From: Jacaranda mimosifolia
Lineage: Eukaryota > Streptophyta > Magnoliopsida > Lamiales > Bignoniaceae
Reading direction: 5' to 3'
Assembly: GCA_018894105.1 (NCBI GenBank)
Contig: CM032128.1
Coordinates: 19,449,001-19,513,000 of the forward strand
DNA length: 64,000 bases
Below are positions 12,325-23,445 of this stretch, in pieces; positions within the stretch are counted from its first letter, which is position 1, and each line of letters opens with the position of its first letter. The notes under the pieces are model-generated. The model had not been told where the DNA came from and made no database searches. It was given only the letters and a program-made list of their open reading frames with translations. The translations under genes and the position numbers were made by a program.

Positions 12325-12332
12325 CAGGAGTC

Positions 12333-12511
12333 GCCTAATGAGTCTTCTATATTGGGCTGAGTTTAAGTAAGGAACACCTTCCTTGGTGAGCTTTAGATTT
12401 TTAAGAAGCAGAGTGGCATCCGGCTTAGAACCTATCAAACCTGTATCTTAGAGGATATTCAAGATGTACTTTCTCTGATTAAGATATGTACCTTTTGTTG
12501 ATCTTGCAATC
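12333..12511 (-). pseudogene. Copia A RT fragment
   Basis: Minus-strand translation gives IARSTKGTYLNQRKYILNIL, a stop, then KPDATLLLKNLKLTKEGVPY and LNSAQYRRLI. This is the copia RT segment just downstream of the catalytic YVDD box. The catalytic part that should precede it is absent because the sequence changes abruptly at 12512. Confidence 0.8.
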
Positions 12512-13258
12512 TGTAACGTCCCTTCTTGGGATAGCCCCTAAGTTGAGGCGCTACTCAATTCAGTCTTAATACTTAACCCAATAACAAGCAATAGGTCTAT
12601 AACGAACATTTCAAACCTCCCATAATGTTCATCATATAATATATACTTGAAAAAAGTCAAAATTTCAAACTTAACATATTACAATATCTCTAAGTCGAAG
12701 TTTAACATTATTGTGAACCCATATACACATATAAGCACTTGTTCTATTAAAAAATATATTCTCCTCAGCCTAAGCCAGAGATCCGTATCTTTCACTTAAT
12801 CCTGTCTGAGAAAATCAAGGATAAAATGGGGGGGGGGGGGGGAGGGGTAGGTCCAAAGAACTTAGTGAGGGATAATCATGACCATAAACTATAGGGATCT
12901 ATCGAGGAAAAATCAACTCAACAGATTATAAATTAATAGTTAGAATAGGAACAAATCAGGATTCAAGTAGTCAGGATCAAATTATAAATTGATTAGATTA
13001 TAGTTCTCAAATTCAAGATTTCTAGTAGGTAATAGCTCGGGAGTTGTTACCGTCAGCTCAAACGGCCTGGCCAGCTCAACTGATTTACTACTGGAGGTAT
13101 CGCCATTGACCAACTCAACTGGTTTACTACAGGAGGTATCATCGACAGCTCATACGGCCTGGCCAGCTCAACCGATTTACTACTGGAGGTATCGCTATTG
13201 GCCAACTCAACTGGTTTACTACAGGAGGTATCATCAACGGCTCGTTCGGCCAACTTAA
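12512..13258. other. Unidentified block replacing copia A RT core
   Basis: This 0.75-kb sequence has no copia similarity that I recognise and interrupts the element between the integrase-RT linker and the RT end. It starts TGTAACGTCCC, which resembles the start of some plant LTRs, includes a run of about 15 G (about 12828-12842), and ends in 92-bp tandem repeats. No TSD or partner LTR was found. It could be a solo-LTR-like remnant or filler captured during repair of a deletion. Confidence 0.5.
13054..13258. repeat. 92-bp tandem repeat, about 2.2 copies
   Basis: Copies start at 13054 (CAGCTCAAACGGCCTGG) and 13146 (CAGCTCATACGGCCTGG), with a partial third (GGCTCGTTCGGCCAACTT). Each unit contains two related half-units (CTCAACTGATTTACTACTGG and CTCAACTGGTTTACTACAGG). 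A 66-codon minus-strand open frame through it only reflects the repeat. Confidence 0.8.
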
Positions 13259-13398
13259 GGTAAGATTTTGATCATGAGTATTTATAAGAGGTTCATTAGT
13301 AGGCATATTAGGATTAATATGGCTGTCCTAAGACATAATATGAATGGGGACAGATGGTTCAAAGGTTTGATCAAAGTGTTTATCAAGAAGGAGGAAGT
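13259..13398 (-). pseudogene. Copia A integrase-RT linker, 3' side of copia B
   Basis: Minus-strand codons (FLLLDKHFDQTFEPSVPI) continue directly from the integrase end on the far side of copia B (RDAIFHESHF). The join falls at the GAAGT duplication, so this is the spacer between integrase and RT. Confidence 0.75.
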
Positions 13399-13930
13399 TG
13401 TTGAAAAATAATTTGTAATTCAAATAAATAAAAAAAAAAGAAGGAAAATAAAACTTCAAGAATGGTCAAAAAGTCAAAGGAAGCTTCAAGAAAAGTCAAA
13501 GGAGGTGAAGTTGCAAAGTTTGATTCCACTTCCTATATCAAGGAGTTAAGGTTGGAGAAGCCAAGTTCATATAGAATTGTGTAGAAAATATGATGAAGTG
13601 GACAAGTTGGTTTTTTGCCTCCAAGAAGATAAGGATTAAAGTAGCAAAGTTCATCTTGAATTTTACTACCAAGAGAACCATATAGAATTGTGTAGAAATT
13701 ATGATGTCTATATATGTGTGTAGTATGTACTTGAAAAGAAGATAGAATAGAAGTATAGAGAGAGAGAGATAGATGTAAGTGAAAAAAGAAAAAAAAAAAG
13801 GAGTGAAAAATATCTTGTAACCAAAATTCCTCCAAAGTTGTATTGCATGAACTTTGGAAAAATATTATAATATTGCATTTTATCATCCTAATTATCGATT
13901 CTCTCTCAAATCTTACGTTTACAGCCTATA
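13399..13930 (+). repeat. Copia B 5' LTR
   Basis: Starts TGTTGAAAAATAATTTG and is near-identical to 18030-18558. Its 3' end (CCTATA) differs from the partner's CCAACA, so the terminal CA has mutated to TA. Confidence 0.93.
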
Positions 13931-13936
13931 TATTTT

Positions 13937-13949
13937 TGGTATTGGAGCC
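13937..13949 (+). other. Copia B primer-binding site
   Basis: TGGTATTGGAGCC lies six bases after the 5' LTR. It is one base away from the usual TGGTATCGGAGCC/TGGTATCAGAGCC initiator-Met-tRNA complement. Confidence 0.75.
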
Positions 13950-13984
13950 ACCCCTTGACTTGATAACCCATTCTATACACAAAA

Positions 13985-14910
13985 ATGGCTTCAAGCAGCA
14001 GCAACGAGCTTGCTTTTACCTATTCCCAACAAGGTGGTCCAATCATTGTTGGTCAAGACTATGCATTATGGAGTGTTCTAATGAGGACATTGTTCGTGTC
14101 CCATGAACTCTAGGATATTGTTGAAGAGGGGTATGAAACATATACGGCAGAAGAAGAAGCAACGTTAATAGCAGCAAAGAAGAAAGAGCATAAGGAGAAC
14201 AAGACTAAAGATGCAAGAGCCTTGTCCTTTATGCACCAAGGGATAAGTAGATCCATCCTTCCGCGCATTACGGGTGTAAAAACATCAAAAGATGCATGGC
14301 AAATTTTGAAAAATCAATTTGGAGGATATGAAAAGGTTATCTCCATCAAGTTGCAAAATTTATGGTGGGATTTTGATAACCTAGCCATGAAAGAAGTTGA
14401 AAATGTGCAAGAATTCTTTTCTAGAGTTTCTACCATAGTAAATCAAATAAGAGGATATGGCGATACTATTGAGGATCGAAAAATCATAGAAAAAGTGCTA
14501 CGAAGTTTACCAACAAGGTTTGAGCATATAGTCGCCGCGATTGAAGAATCCAAAGATTTGTCAAAATTATCTTTGGATGAACTCATGGGATCACTAGAAG
14601 CCCATGAAAAGAGGATGAGCAAGTTTTCAAACCAAAACCTGGAACAAGCCTTTCAAATAAAGGCCAATATTTCAGAGCAGAAAAATCAGAAAAATGACCT
14701 TAAGCAAAAAGGTTCAATAGGAAGAAGTTGTGGCATATATCAAACCTCCAAAGTCAAGGATGAGGAAGGACTAGTTTTGATCAGAGAAATTCTAGTCAAA
14801 ATTCAAATTTTTATTGTCGAATCTGCAAAAAAGTGGTCATGACACCAAAGACTGCCGCTACAAATGCAAAAAATGCAGAAATGCAAATCATTCTCAAAGA
14901 GATTGTTAGT
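13985..14910 (+). pseudogene. Copia B gag (broken)
   Basis: The frame starts with ATG at 13985 (MASSSSNELAFTYSQQGG). A TAG at 14111-14113 interrupts it where copia gag normally has Trp. The frame resumes with a gag-polypeptide (UBN2-type) domain: DAWQILKNQFGG, NLWWDFDNLAMKE, VLRSLPTRFEHIVAAIEES and LDELMGSLEAHEKRM. A CCHC zinc knuckle lies at about 14815-14865, but a one-base deletion in an A-run (about 14827-14832) moves its second half out of frame, and the first frame ends at 14842. This would have been the capsid/nucleocapsid protein of the virus-like particle. Confidence 0.88.
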
Positions 14911-14994
14911 ATAAAGATGATGGAGAATAAAAAAAAGCCAACTTCACGGAAGCTGATCACGTATTTTATTTCTGGCAAAATTCTCAACAACAAC

Positions 14995-17900
14995 TTGAGG
15001 ATATTTGGTACGTGGATAGCGGATGCAATAATCACATGTGTGGAAATAAGAAAATGTTCGTGGAGCTCGATGAGTCATATTCATCAAAAGTGAAATTGGG
15101 AGATGGAAAAACTCGCAAAATTATGGGAAAATGAGCAATTGAAGTCCGAACAAAAGAAGGTAAAATTAATAGCATTAAAGATGTCTTCTATGTTCCTGAT
15201 TTAGCACAAAATTTGTTGAGTGTTGGTCAGTTGTTGGAAAGAGGTTACAAAGTGGAGTTCAATAATGACCACTGTGTTATTATTGACAAGCAAAAGAATC
15301 TCATGATGGCTAAAATTAAGATGAGTTCCAATAAAGTTTTTCCTCTTAATTTGCCTTTGAATGAGAAAGTGGTGCCTTTGATGAAAATTACAACCTTTGG
15401 CATCTAAGGTATGGGCATTTGAGCTATAAAGGTTTGAACTTGTTGAAAAAGAAAAATATGGTAGTTGGTCTTCCAACTATTCCAGATCAAGACAAGACCT
15501 GTGAAGGATGTATCTTTGGAAAAATGCATCGTCTACCATTTCCAAAGATATCATACAGAGCTAAAGCTCCTCTTGAGTTAGTGCATGCTGATATATGTGG
15601 ACCAACATAGACGCCATCTTTAAACAATAATAGGTACTTCCTTTTATTTGTTGATGACTACACTAGAATGATGTGCGTCTATATTCTAAAGCAGAAGTGA
15701 GATGCATTTCCTAAGTTCTTGGGATTTGAAGCACGTGTGGAGAATCAAAGCGGCAGAAAAATAAAAACCCTTAGAACAGATCGATGAGGTGAATTTATTG
15801 GAAAATCCTTCTTGAATTATTGCAAAGAGAAAGGAATCCACCGACAATTAACAATTTGGTATAGTCCTCAACAAAATGGAGTTGCTGAGTGAAAGAATCG
15901 CACAATTGTTGAAATGGCGTGAAGTATGATGGTTGGCAAAGGACTTCCCGAAACTTATTGGGAGAAGCAGTAAATACAACAGTCTATATTTTGAACCGAT
16001 CGCCAACTAAAGCGGTTCCAAACAAGACTCCATATGAAGCATGGCATCGAAGAAAGCTGCAAGTAAATCATCTCAAAGTCTTTGGATGTATTGCTTATTC
16101 ATACATTCATTCTCAGCAAAGAGAGAAGTTTGATGATAAAGGAGAAAAATTGATCTTTATCGGTTATAGTGACGAATCCAAGGGATATTGGTTGTTAGAT
16201 CCAAAGACAAACAAGCTCACTATCTCCCGTGATGTTATTTTTGATGAAAAGCAGGCATGGAATTGGAACGAAAATGAAAAGATGAAAACGAAGATCATAT
16301 ATTTGTCTAGCCTGGCTTCTACTTCAAAACAAGATGACCAACCAAGCACTAGTGGAAGCGGAAGTTCGAGTTCCAGTCCAAGCTCTAACTCATCAGAATC
16401 ATCTGGTGGATCATATCTAAAATTAGAAAGTCCAATCCGAAGGGTAGGAAGCTTGCGAGAAATTTATGAATCATGTAATGTTGTATATTTTACTTGTGAG
16501 CCGCAGACGTATAATGAAGCTGCAAAAGAAGAAGTTTGTCAAATTGCCATAGATGAAGAGATTGCAAGTAGAGAAAAGAACAAGACATGGGAGCTTGTAG
16601 ATCTTCCTAAAGAAAAAAGTGTGATTGGAGTAAAATGGGTCTACAAGACAAAATACAAGGAAGATGGCTCAATCCACAAGCACAAAGCTCGCTTAGTTGC
16701 AAAAGGATATTCTCAACAGCCCGGAGTTGATTTTAATGAAACTTTTGCACCAGTTGCTCGAATGGAGACAATATGTATTCTTCTAGCTCTAGCAGCACAA
16801 TTTGAGTTGCCAATTTATCAATTGGATGTCAAATCAGCATTTCTCAATGGAGACTTAGAAGAAGAAGTTTATGTCGAGCAACCAGAAGGCTATATCGTTG
16901 AAGGCAAAGAAGATAAAGTTTACCGACTTAAGAAAGCATTATATGGATTGAAACAAGCACCAAGAGCCTAGAATAGCAAGATTGACAGCTATTTTCAGAG
17001 GTGTAGATTTCAAAGAAGCCAAAGTAAGCCATCATTATATGTGAAGAAAGAAGGTACAAAAGTCTTTCTTATCGTTTGTCTCTATGTAGATGATTTAATT
17101 TATACAGGGACAAATCCATACATGTTGCAAGAATTTAAGAAGGCCATAATGAAGGAGTACGAGATGACTGATTTAGGTCTCATGAAATATTTTCTTGGGA
17201 TTCAAGTTCGTCAATCAAAAGGAGAAATATTTATTTCCCAGGAAAAATATCTTGAAGGAATATTGAAAAAAATTCAGATGAGCAATTGCAAGCCAATTTC
17301 AACTCCACTTGCAATCAATGAAAAATTACAATTGAATGATGGAGCAGCTAAAGCTGATGCAATGAAATATAGAAGCTTAGTTGGATCCTTGATATACTTA
17401 ACAAATACAAGGCCTGACATTATTCATCCAGTTAATTTGATATCAAGGTTTATGCATGAGCCAAGAAAGCTACATTATGCAGCAGCAAAAAGAATTCCAT
17501 GGTACTTGTAGGGTACCAGAAAACGCGGCATCAAGTATGTTAAAGAAGAAGAAAATAAGCTTGTCGGATATACCGATAGTGATTGGGCAGGTTCACTTGA
17601 TGATCGCAAAAGTACATCTGGATATGTATTCTGCTTAGGAACCAAAATAATTTCTTGGGCATCTAAGAAGCAGAAAATAGTATCTCTCATCAGCAGAAGC
17701 AGAATATATTGCAGTTACTGATGCCGCTTGTGAAGCTGTTTGGCTTAGAAGAATTTTGGAGGATGTTCAGCAGAAGCAAAACACTCCCACAACAATTTTC
17801 TGTGATAATATGTCAACTATCGCAATGACAAAAAATTCAGTTTTTCATGCAAGGTCAAAGCACATTGAACTTCGTCATCACTTTATCAGAAATGTCGTCA

Positions 17901-18022
17901 ACGATCAAGAAATTCAGTTGAAGTTTATCAATACAAATGAGCAGTTAGTAGATGGATTCACAAAAGCAGTCAGTGCAGAAAAATTTGAGAAGCTTTGGAA
18001 AGAAGTTCAAATTACAAATTAA
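14995..18022 (+). pseudogene. Copia B pol: PR, INT, RT, RNase H (broken)
   Basis: In order: a protease-like VDSGCNNHMCG segment (about 15012); GAG-pre-integrase and the integrase zinc-binding part (LLKKKNMVVGLP, CEGCIFGKMHRLPFP); the integrase core (HADICGPT, FVDDYTRMM); ending [13 protein letters not shown]. Then [49 protein letters not shown] and YVDD at about 17089, followed by LGIQV. RNase H has YTDSDWAGS...STSGYVFCLG and ends in TAA at 18020-18022. Stops interrupt it at about 15608, 15698, 15784, 15889, 15919 and 16969, plus frame changes near 17510-17700. The catalytic RT box is still readable, but the polyprotein is not. Confidence 0.9.
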
Positions 18023-18029
18023 GAGGGGA
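18021..18029 (+). other. Copia B polypurine tract
   Basis: AAGAGGGGA abuts the 3' LTR and overlaps the pol stop codon. It is the plus-strand priming site in reverse transcription. Confidence 0.85.
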
Positions 18030-18558
18030 TGTTGAAAAATAATTTGTAATTCAAATAAATAAATAAAAAAAGAAGGAAAATGAAACTTCGAGAATGGTCA
18101 AAAAGTCAAAGGAAGCTTCAAGAAAAGTCAAAGGAGGTGAAGTTGCAAAGTTTGATTCCACTTCCTATATCAAGGAGATAAGGTTGGAGAAGCCAAGTTC
18201 ATATAGAATTGTGTAGAAAATATGATGAAGTGGACAAGTTGGTTTTTTGCCTCCAAGAAGATAAGGATTAAAGTAGCAAAGTTCATCTTAAATTTTACTA
18301 CCAAGAGAACCATATAGAATTGTGTAGAAATTATGATGTCTACATATATGTGTGTAGTATGTACTTGAAAAGAAGATAGAATAGAAGTATATAGAGAGAG
18401 ATAGATGTAAGTAAAAAAAAAAAAAAAGGAGTGAAAAACATCTTGTAACCAAAATTCCTCCAAAGTTGTATTGCATGAACTTTGAAAAAATATTATAATA
18501 TTGCATTTTATCATTCTAATTATCGATTCTCTCTCAAATCTTACATTTACACCCAACA
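18030..18558 (+). repeat. Copia B 3' LTR
   Basis: TGTTG...CAACA termini, near-identical to the 5' LTR, and followed directly by the GAAGT duplication. Confidence 0.95.
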
Positions 18559-18563
18559 GAAGT

Positions 18564-19340
18564 GTGATTCATGAAATATTGCATCCCTACAGCAATAGAT
18601 TTTGTGATTATCTATGTCATAGACCCTAAAAACATTCTATCGTATGTTGTAACCTATAAAAATGCACCTATAAGACCTTGGATCAAATTTATCTTTGTGA
18701 GGGTGTGTGTTAGTGGCATAGCATAACGAACCAAAGACCCTTAGAGAGTTGAAATTTGGACTCTTGTTATATAAAACTTCAAAGGAAGTCTTCCAGCTAA
18801 GTACAGGAGTTGGAAGTCTATTTATAAGGTGTGTAGCCATTAATATGGATTCTCCGCATAATTTCGAAGGAAATCCTGATTGAAACATGAGGGATCTAGC
18901 AACATCTAAAAGGTGTCTATGCTTTCTTTCAACCGTACCATTTTGTTGGGGTGTGTAAGGACATGTTCTTTGGTGTATAATTCCATATTCTCTAAAGAGT
19001 TTTGAGGTTTCACTATTTATAAACTCTGTGCCATTATCAGTTCTTATGTCATAACTTTGGTGTTAAATTGAGTCTGAATTATTTTGAGAAATTGAGCTAC
19101 GATTTGATGAGTTTGAAACTTATTTTGAAGAAGGAATGTCCATAGACTCTTATCATCAACTATTGTTAAAACATAATGTGCTCTTGTCAATGAAGGTTTT
19201 TTGTATGGCCCCCCATATATCCATATGAATAAGTTCAAAAGGCTTGTTAGTGTTGGAATTACTGGATGAGAAAGGTAATCTAGTTTGTTTAGAGGTGCGA
19301 CAGACATTGTAAGGTAAACAGTCAATAATGCTTTTATACA
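18564..19340 (-). pseudogene. Copia A integrase (broken)
   Basis: Minus-strand frames give the integrase C-terminal part (MATHLINRLPTPVLSWKTSF, LRVFGSLCYATN, CIFIGYNIR) and the core (LTIVDDKSLWTFLLQNK). This is the rve-type core followed by the copia GKF-like segment ending FIGY. Frameshifts and stops separate the pieces. The 3' side is cut by copia B at 18559. Confidence 0.88.
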
Positions 19341-19880
19341 GAATGGTTTGTATATGTTTTATTACACTGATAGAAGCATGGCGTAATCTTCTATGCCCAA
19401 GAGATAAAATGGAAATGGCACTATTACATTGAGGAGTAAACAAGCTGAAAGGAGAGTATTTACTAGAGTTGTGAACTTTATTAGCTAGATAGCAAGTCTT
19501 ATCTAAGATACATAGTCTTTCTACAACTTTCCCATTGACTAATATCTCTTCATTCTGTAGGTCCTGCAATAGAAAATGACTTAAATAAAAGATAAATTTC
19601 AATTGGGTATCTTTGGCAAGTTTGTTCACAGATAGCAAGTTATATTTGAAATCTGGGTTGCGAAGGGTAACTTGAAGGATCAACTTCGTCGTTAGCTCAA
19701 CTGAGCCTGTGTGTTGAACTATTTTGGCGGTTCCATCAGGTATATAAGCAAGTGTTGGGGTGTTCATAAGGCTAGGATTGGGTGGAAGTTTAATATTAGA
19801 ACATATATAACTTGAGGCACCAGTATCTACTATCTAAGATTTTTCATCTAACAAACTGGAAGCATTTAAGGTATTATGGA
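19330..19880 (-). pseudogene. Copia A protease end and GAG-pre-integrase
   Basis: Minus strand, in order: TGSVELTTKLILQVTLRNPD, FKYNLLSVNKLAKDTQLK, LCILDKTCYLANK, then LGHRRLRHASISVIKHI and PFELIHMDIWGA. The LSVNKL and LGHRRLRH segments are typical of copia GAG-pre-integrase, and HMDIWG opens the integrase core. A 203-codon stretch (19156-19767) remains open but shifts out of the integrase frame after HMDIWGA. Confidence 0.87.
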
Positions 19881-19989
19881 AATTCGAACCTGCAAAGTCA
19901 CCGTAATGAGCAAGATTAACTTGATTCATCTCCATCTGTTGCTTTCCCTTCATAATTCTGTTAACCTCTTGTTGCACCAAGTCAACCAG

Positions 19990-20920
19990 ATTAGTGTTCT
20001 AGTCACCATGTTTTTTGAATTTCTTTGTCTTCTTGCATCTCGAAAGGCGTATCAACATGGTTTACAACTTGTTTACCATGGCTTTGCATCTTCCTTTCCT
20101 TGAGTTTTTTATACCATTCTGGATGCCTAATGAGTTTGAAATAGTTCTCCATCAAATGTCCCTTCTTTCCACAATAACTGCAATGTTTGTCTGATTTCTT
20201 TCCCGACTCTTTTTGATTATACTGTCTGCTTCCATCTTCCTTCTTCTATGAAGGATTTCCTCTTGCCAACATAGCTAAATTTTCTGTTGAATCTGAGAAG
20301 GAAGTATTAACCTCCCTTTTTTTCTCCACGCTTAGAATCATGGAATAGGCTTTATTAACAATAGGAAATGGATCCATAACTAATATTTAATTCCTAATGT
20401 GATCACAGTTGTCGTTTAAGCCCATTAGAAACTACATCAAATGATTCAAGCTTCTTATATCAGCCTCAATTTTAGCCATGTCACATGTGCATTTTGGTAT
20501 AGGCATCAAGACTGCCAATTCATCCCACAATTTCTTCAATTTCGTACAGTATTACACCACCGAGAGGCTTCCCTGTGTGATGGAGGAGATCTCTCATTGC
20601 AGTTGATATAGGCGTTGCCCATTGCATTCTCCAAAACGTTCCTCAATTTCATCCCATAATTGTTTAGAAGAACCAGTATACAAAAAGGCCTCAACTATCT
20701 CTTTAGATATGGGGTTCAAAATCCAGGAAGTAACCATGCAATCGACTCTTACCCACTGTTCGTATTCATTGGAGTCTTCTTCTGGCATCGGACATCTTCC
20801 ATTTATAAAGCCAAGCTTAACCTTGGCTCTTAATGCAATTCACATGGAGCGGTTCTATGACAAGTAGCTGTTTCCATTAATTAGGGGATTCGTCACCAAC
20901 ACCATGCCAGGGTGGGTCAA
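19990..20920 (-). pseudogene. Copia A gag (broken)
   Basis: Minus-strand frames show the gag N-terminal signature (LINGNSYLS, stop, NRSM, stop, IALRAKVKLGFING). The UBN2-type gag segment follows (WILNPISKEIVEAFLYTGSS, KQLWDEIEERFGECNG, YQLQ). A zinc knuckle CSYCGKKGHLMENYF (about 20140-20190) has its last Cys replaced by Tyr. At the NGNSYLS-stop position copia gag normally has Trp (NYXXW), so that stop is a TGG to TAG change. Confidence 0.87.
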
Positions 20921-21111
20921 AAGCTTAGAGAAACAGAGGGTCGCCACTTTCCATTCCTCTTGTTCTTTATGCTTCACTTTGCTGTGATTCCATCTATCTG
21001 TGCAACACTTTCGTGAATAGATGCTTTAAGGCTAATTACAGAAGCGAGATGCAGGGAATTTTGGTAGATATTGAAGGGGAGGAACAAAGCAAATCAGAGC
21101 CACTGGATTGT

Positions 21112-21124
21112 GGCTCTAATACCA
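21112..21124 (-). other. Copia A primer-binding site
   Basis: The minus strand reads TGGTATTAGAGCC directly against the LTR edge. It is one base from the usual initiator-Met-tRNA complement. Confidence 0.82.
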
Positions 21125-21414
21125 TGTTCAAGGGGCTGGAAATTCATGATGAAGAGAGAAAATCAAAGAGGAAAGTATCCGAGAATATTATTCCAAAAAT
21201 CTGTGTTGAACGAGTAATGCTGGGGTTTATATACAAGTCGTAAGGTTGAATTAAATGCTAAAACTAATTATATGCTAACAACTAATTATGTTAGGGTTTG
21301 TTAACTAACTAGCAACTTCACATCCTAACTGCCTAACTAAACAGAAAAATAAATATCTTCAGCTGCATGTAGACGTGCCAATATGCTTGTACGTCAGGCA
21401 AATATGTTTGTACA
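21125..21414 (-). repeat. Copia A 5' LTR (290 bp)
   Basis: TGTTCAAGG...TGTACA on the plus strand, i.e. TG...CA termini on both strands. It lies next to the PBS on one side and the GATTC duplication on the other. Its first 105 bp recur at 11119. Confidence 0.88.
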
Positions 21415-21419
21415 GATTC

Positions 21420-22480
21420 CTTAACATATATGGATCAAAAAATCCAAAGATCGTAATAACCCATTTTTTGTTAATATAACTTTTTATATATTAAAGTGAT
21501 ATCAACTTTATAAAAGGACCTATAATAAATAAATATTATTTTATTTAGACTTCTAAGAGTGTCTCCTATACTTTCATGAGAATTTGAATGATTAGAATAT
21601 CATTGGAGCATCACAATGCTAAAAATATAACAGCAGTAGGGAACCTAGATAAGAACGAAATAGAAGTTTAAAGCATTTTTGAAGTTCCAACTTAGGTATT
21701 AATCTTATGTTAGTTTTAGTTATTTTCATCAATTAAAGAAAACTAAAAAGAAAGAAAAAAGAAAAAGAAATGACCTGATATGGTGGTTTCAACTTTCAAG
21801 TTTGTTCAATCTATTCTTTTTGGGTTCTTACTATCCTTGAATAATCATATGCAATATCTTTTGCTGCTGTGATTTTGGATTTGGTTGAGAACACCTAAAT
21901 ATGAGCACAATTGAGTTGTAAAGAAGTAATATGTAACTAGCTCAAACTATTTAATTTATTTTAAGTTATAATTAAGCCTATAATTAATATGAAATAAGTC
22001 CATGAATCATAATTATATTTTTTGTGGATTGAGGTCCTTTTTTTAACCAATTAAGAAGACCAAATATCATTTTTATTTAATTTACAAACTTATGGATAGG
22101 AACACCATTTTTGATTTTTGATCCCAGAAGGTACATGTTATATGGATCACTTACTAAACCTTGTATATATATGGGTGATATGAAACTCGAGAACCCAATT
22201 TCTTATGCCACCGTGTTTCTTATAAAAAATTATCCTAAATATTCTATAATTTTCCTCAAAATTCATCCTAGGTGAAAAATATTGCAAAGAGAAAGATGAA
22301 GAACGTAAGGGTTTATCGCTTCATATTTTGGCGGTAGTACTCAAACATCCAATTAATTATAGCAAATATATATATATATATATGTATTATTCTTTCTTTT
22401 AGTTATATTTAGGATCCTAATTTATTATAATGTATTTCTATATAAAATTTGAGTAATTTGAACCAATCTGTAAATTAAGC
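21420..22480. other. AT-rich intergenic DNA, no gene seen
   Basis: No coding frame or terminal repeat is recognised. An (AT)n tract lies at about 22365-22386. Confidence 0.55.
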
Positions 22481-23248
22481 AAAAGAAAATTTGATCTGAG
22501 CAAGAAATTTCTTCCTATTTTTTGTAAAATATTTTTTCAAATAAATATATAATTTTTTCTAAATAATTTTTCTATATAAAAGAGGATTTGAGGATGCTAT
22601 GTCAAAGTTTCTAATAAGTAAAATAGTTTCTTCCTTCTAATTTTTCTAAATAAATATATATGTTGTTTATCTCAATAATTTTTCTATATAAAAGAGGATT
22701 TGAGCATGCTAAAATTTCTAATAAGTAAAATAAGTGGTGTCTCCCCACTAAGTTTTGTTGTCCAATGATCTTTCAATACACATATATATATATATATATA
22801 TCTTTCTATCTAAATGATCTTTATGCAGAAAAGAAGATTTGAGCATACTATGTTAAAATTTCTGATAATTAAAGTAATTAGTTTTGTCCATATATTTTCT
22901 TCAAAATGTTTTGTTTGTTCAAATTACTAAATGCATACATTTTCTATCTAAATGATTTTTTTGTATGAAAGAGGTTTTGAGCACCCTATGTTAAACTTTC
23001 TAATAAGTAAAGTAAGTAGTTTCTTTTTCTATTTAAATGATTTTGGTTTTTTCAAATATATATATATATATATTTTCTATTTAAATGATTTTGTTTTTGT
23101 TATGTTAAAATTTCTAATAAGTAAAGTGAGTGGTTTCTTGCTTCTAATTTTTTGTGAAAAATGTTTTCTAAGAAAATAGATATATGTCCTTTTGACTATA
23201 TGATCTTTTTGTAGAAAAAAGGATTTGAGCATGCTATACTAAAAATTA
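22480..23248. repeat. Degenerate tandem array, left part (about 110-140 bp units)
   Basis: The word GAGCATGCTATGTTAAAA and the linked TTTCTAATAAGTAAAGTAAG recur at about 22590, 22702, 22841, 22979, 23093 and 23227. Units are separated by (AT)n and TTTCTATNTAAATGATTT words. The unit beginning at 23227 is cut by the MULE insertion at 23249. Confidence 0.8.
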
Positions 23249-23445
23249 GGATAAATTGTATTTTTGGTCCCACAACTTAGGCGTTTTAGATTTCTGCCCC
23301 ATTCTTTTGCACTTTCACACATTGTATCCTCTAAGTCGATTTTTTTCCTCAATTTAAGGACTGAAAGGGGGTTCCGTCAGATACTTAATGGTGCAAAGCA
23401 CGTGCCACTTATGTGGCTGTTTGGGTGACAAATTGGACAGAAATC
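23249..23445 (+). repeat. MULE left terminal inverted repeat
   Basis: Pairs with 28684-28880 on the opposite strand. It runs into a short segment (about 23470-23620) that reads like a 5' untranslated leader before the transposase. Confidence 0.9.

Larger units (their letters stand above)
13399..18558 (+). mobile_element. Copia B: complete Ty1/copia element nested in copia A
   Basis: A 5,160-bp element with two LTRs (532 and 529 bp), a PBS, a gag-pol coding region in copia order, and a polypurine tract. It is flanked by the 5-bp TSD GAAGT at 13394-13398 and 18559-18563. The LTRs differ by roughly 3 percent by eye, so insertion is not very old. The coding region carries several nonsense changes and at least one frameshift, so it cannot encode an intact polyprotein. 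It resembles the TNT1-94-type copia group. Confidence 0.95.
11119..21414 (-). mobile_element. Copia A: Ty1/copia element split by nested insertions
   Basis: The outer boundaries are set by a 5-bp duplication GATTC at 11114-11118 and 21415-21419. Reading leftward from 21414: 5' LTR, PBS, gag, protease/GAG-pre-integrase, integrase, linker, end of RT, RNase H and a truncated 3' LTR. This is the Ty1/copia order. The coding sequence can be followed across copia B (13399-18558) and across the hAT element (11467-12324), which shows both inserted after copia A was in place. The main part of RT is missing, replaced by the block at 12512-13258. Confidence 0.88.

Noticed and set aside
13053..13253. 66-codon minus-strand open frame with repeated Val-Glu-Leu/Asn-Gln-Leu-Ser motif
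   Set aside because: It simply reflects translation of the 92-bp tandem repeat; no start context or domain.
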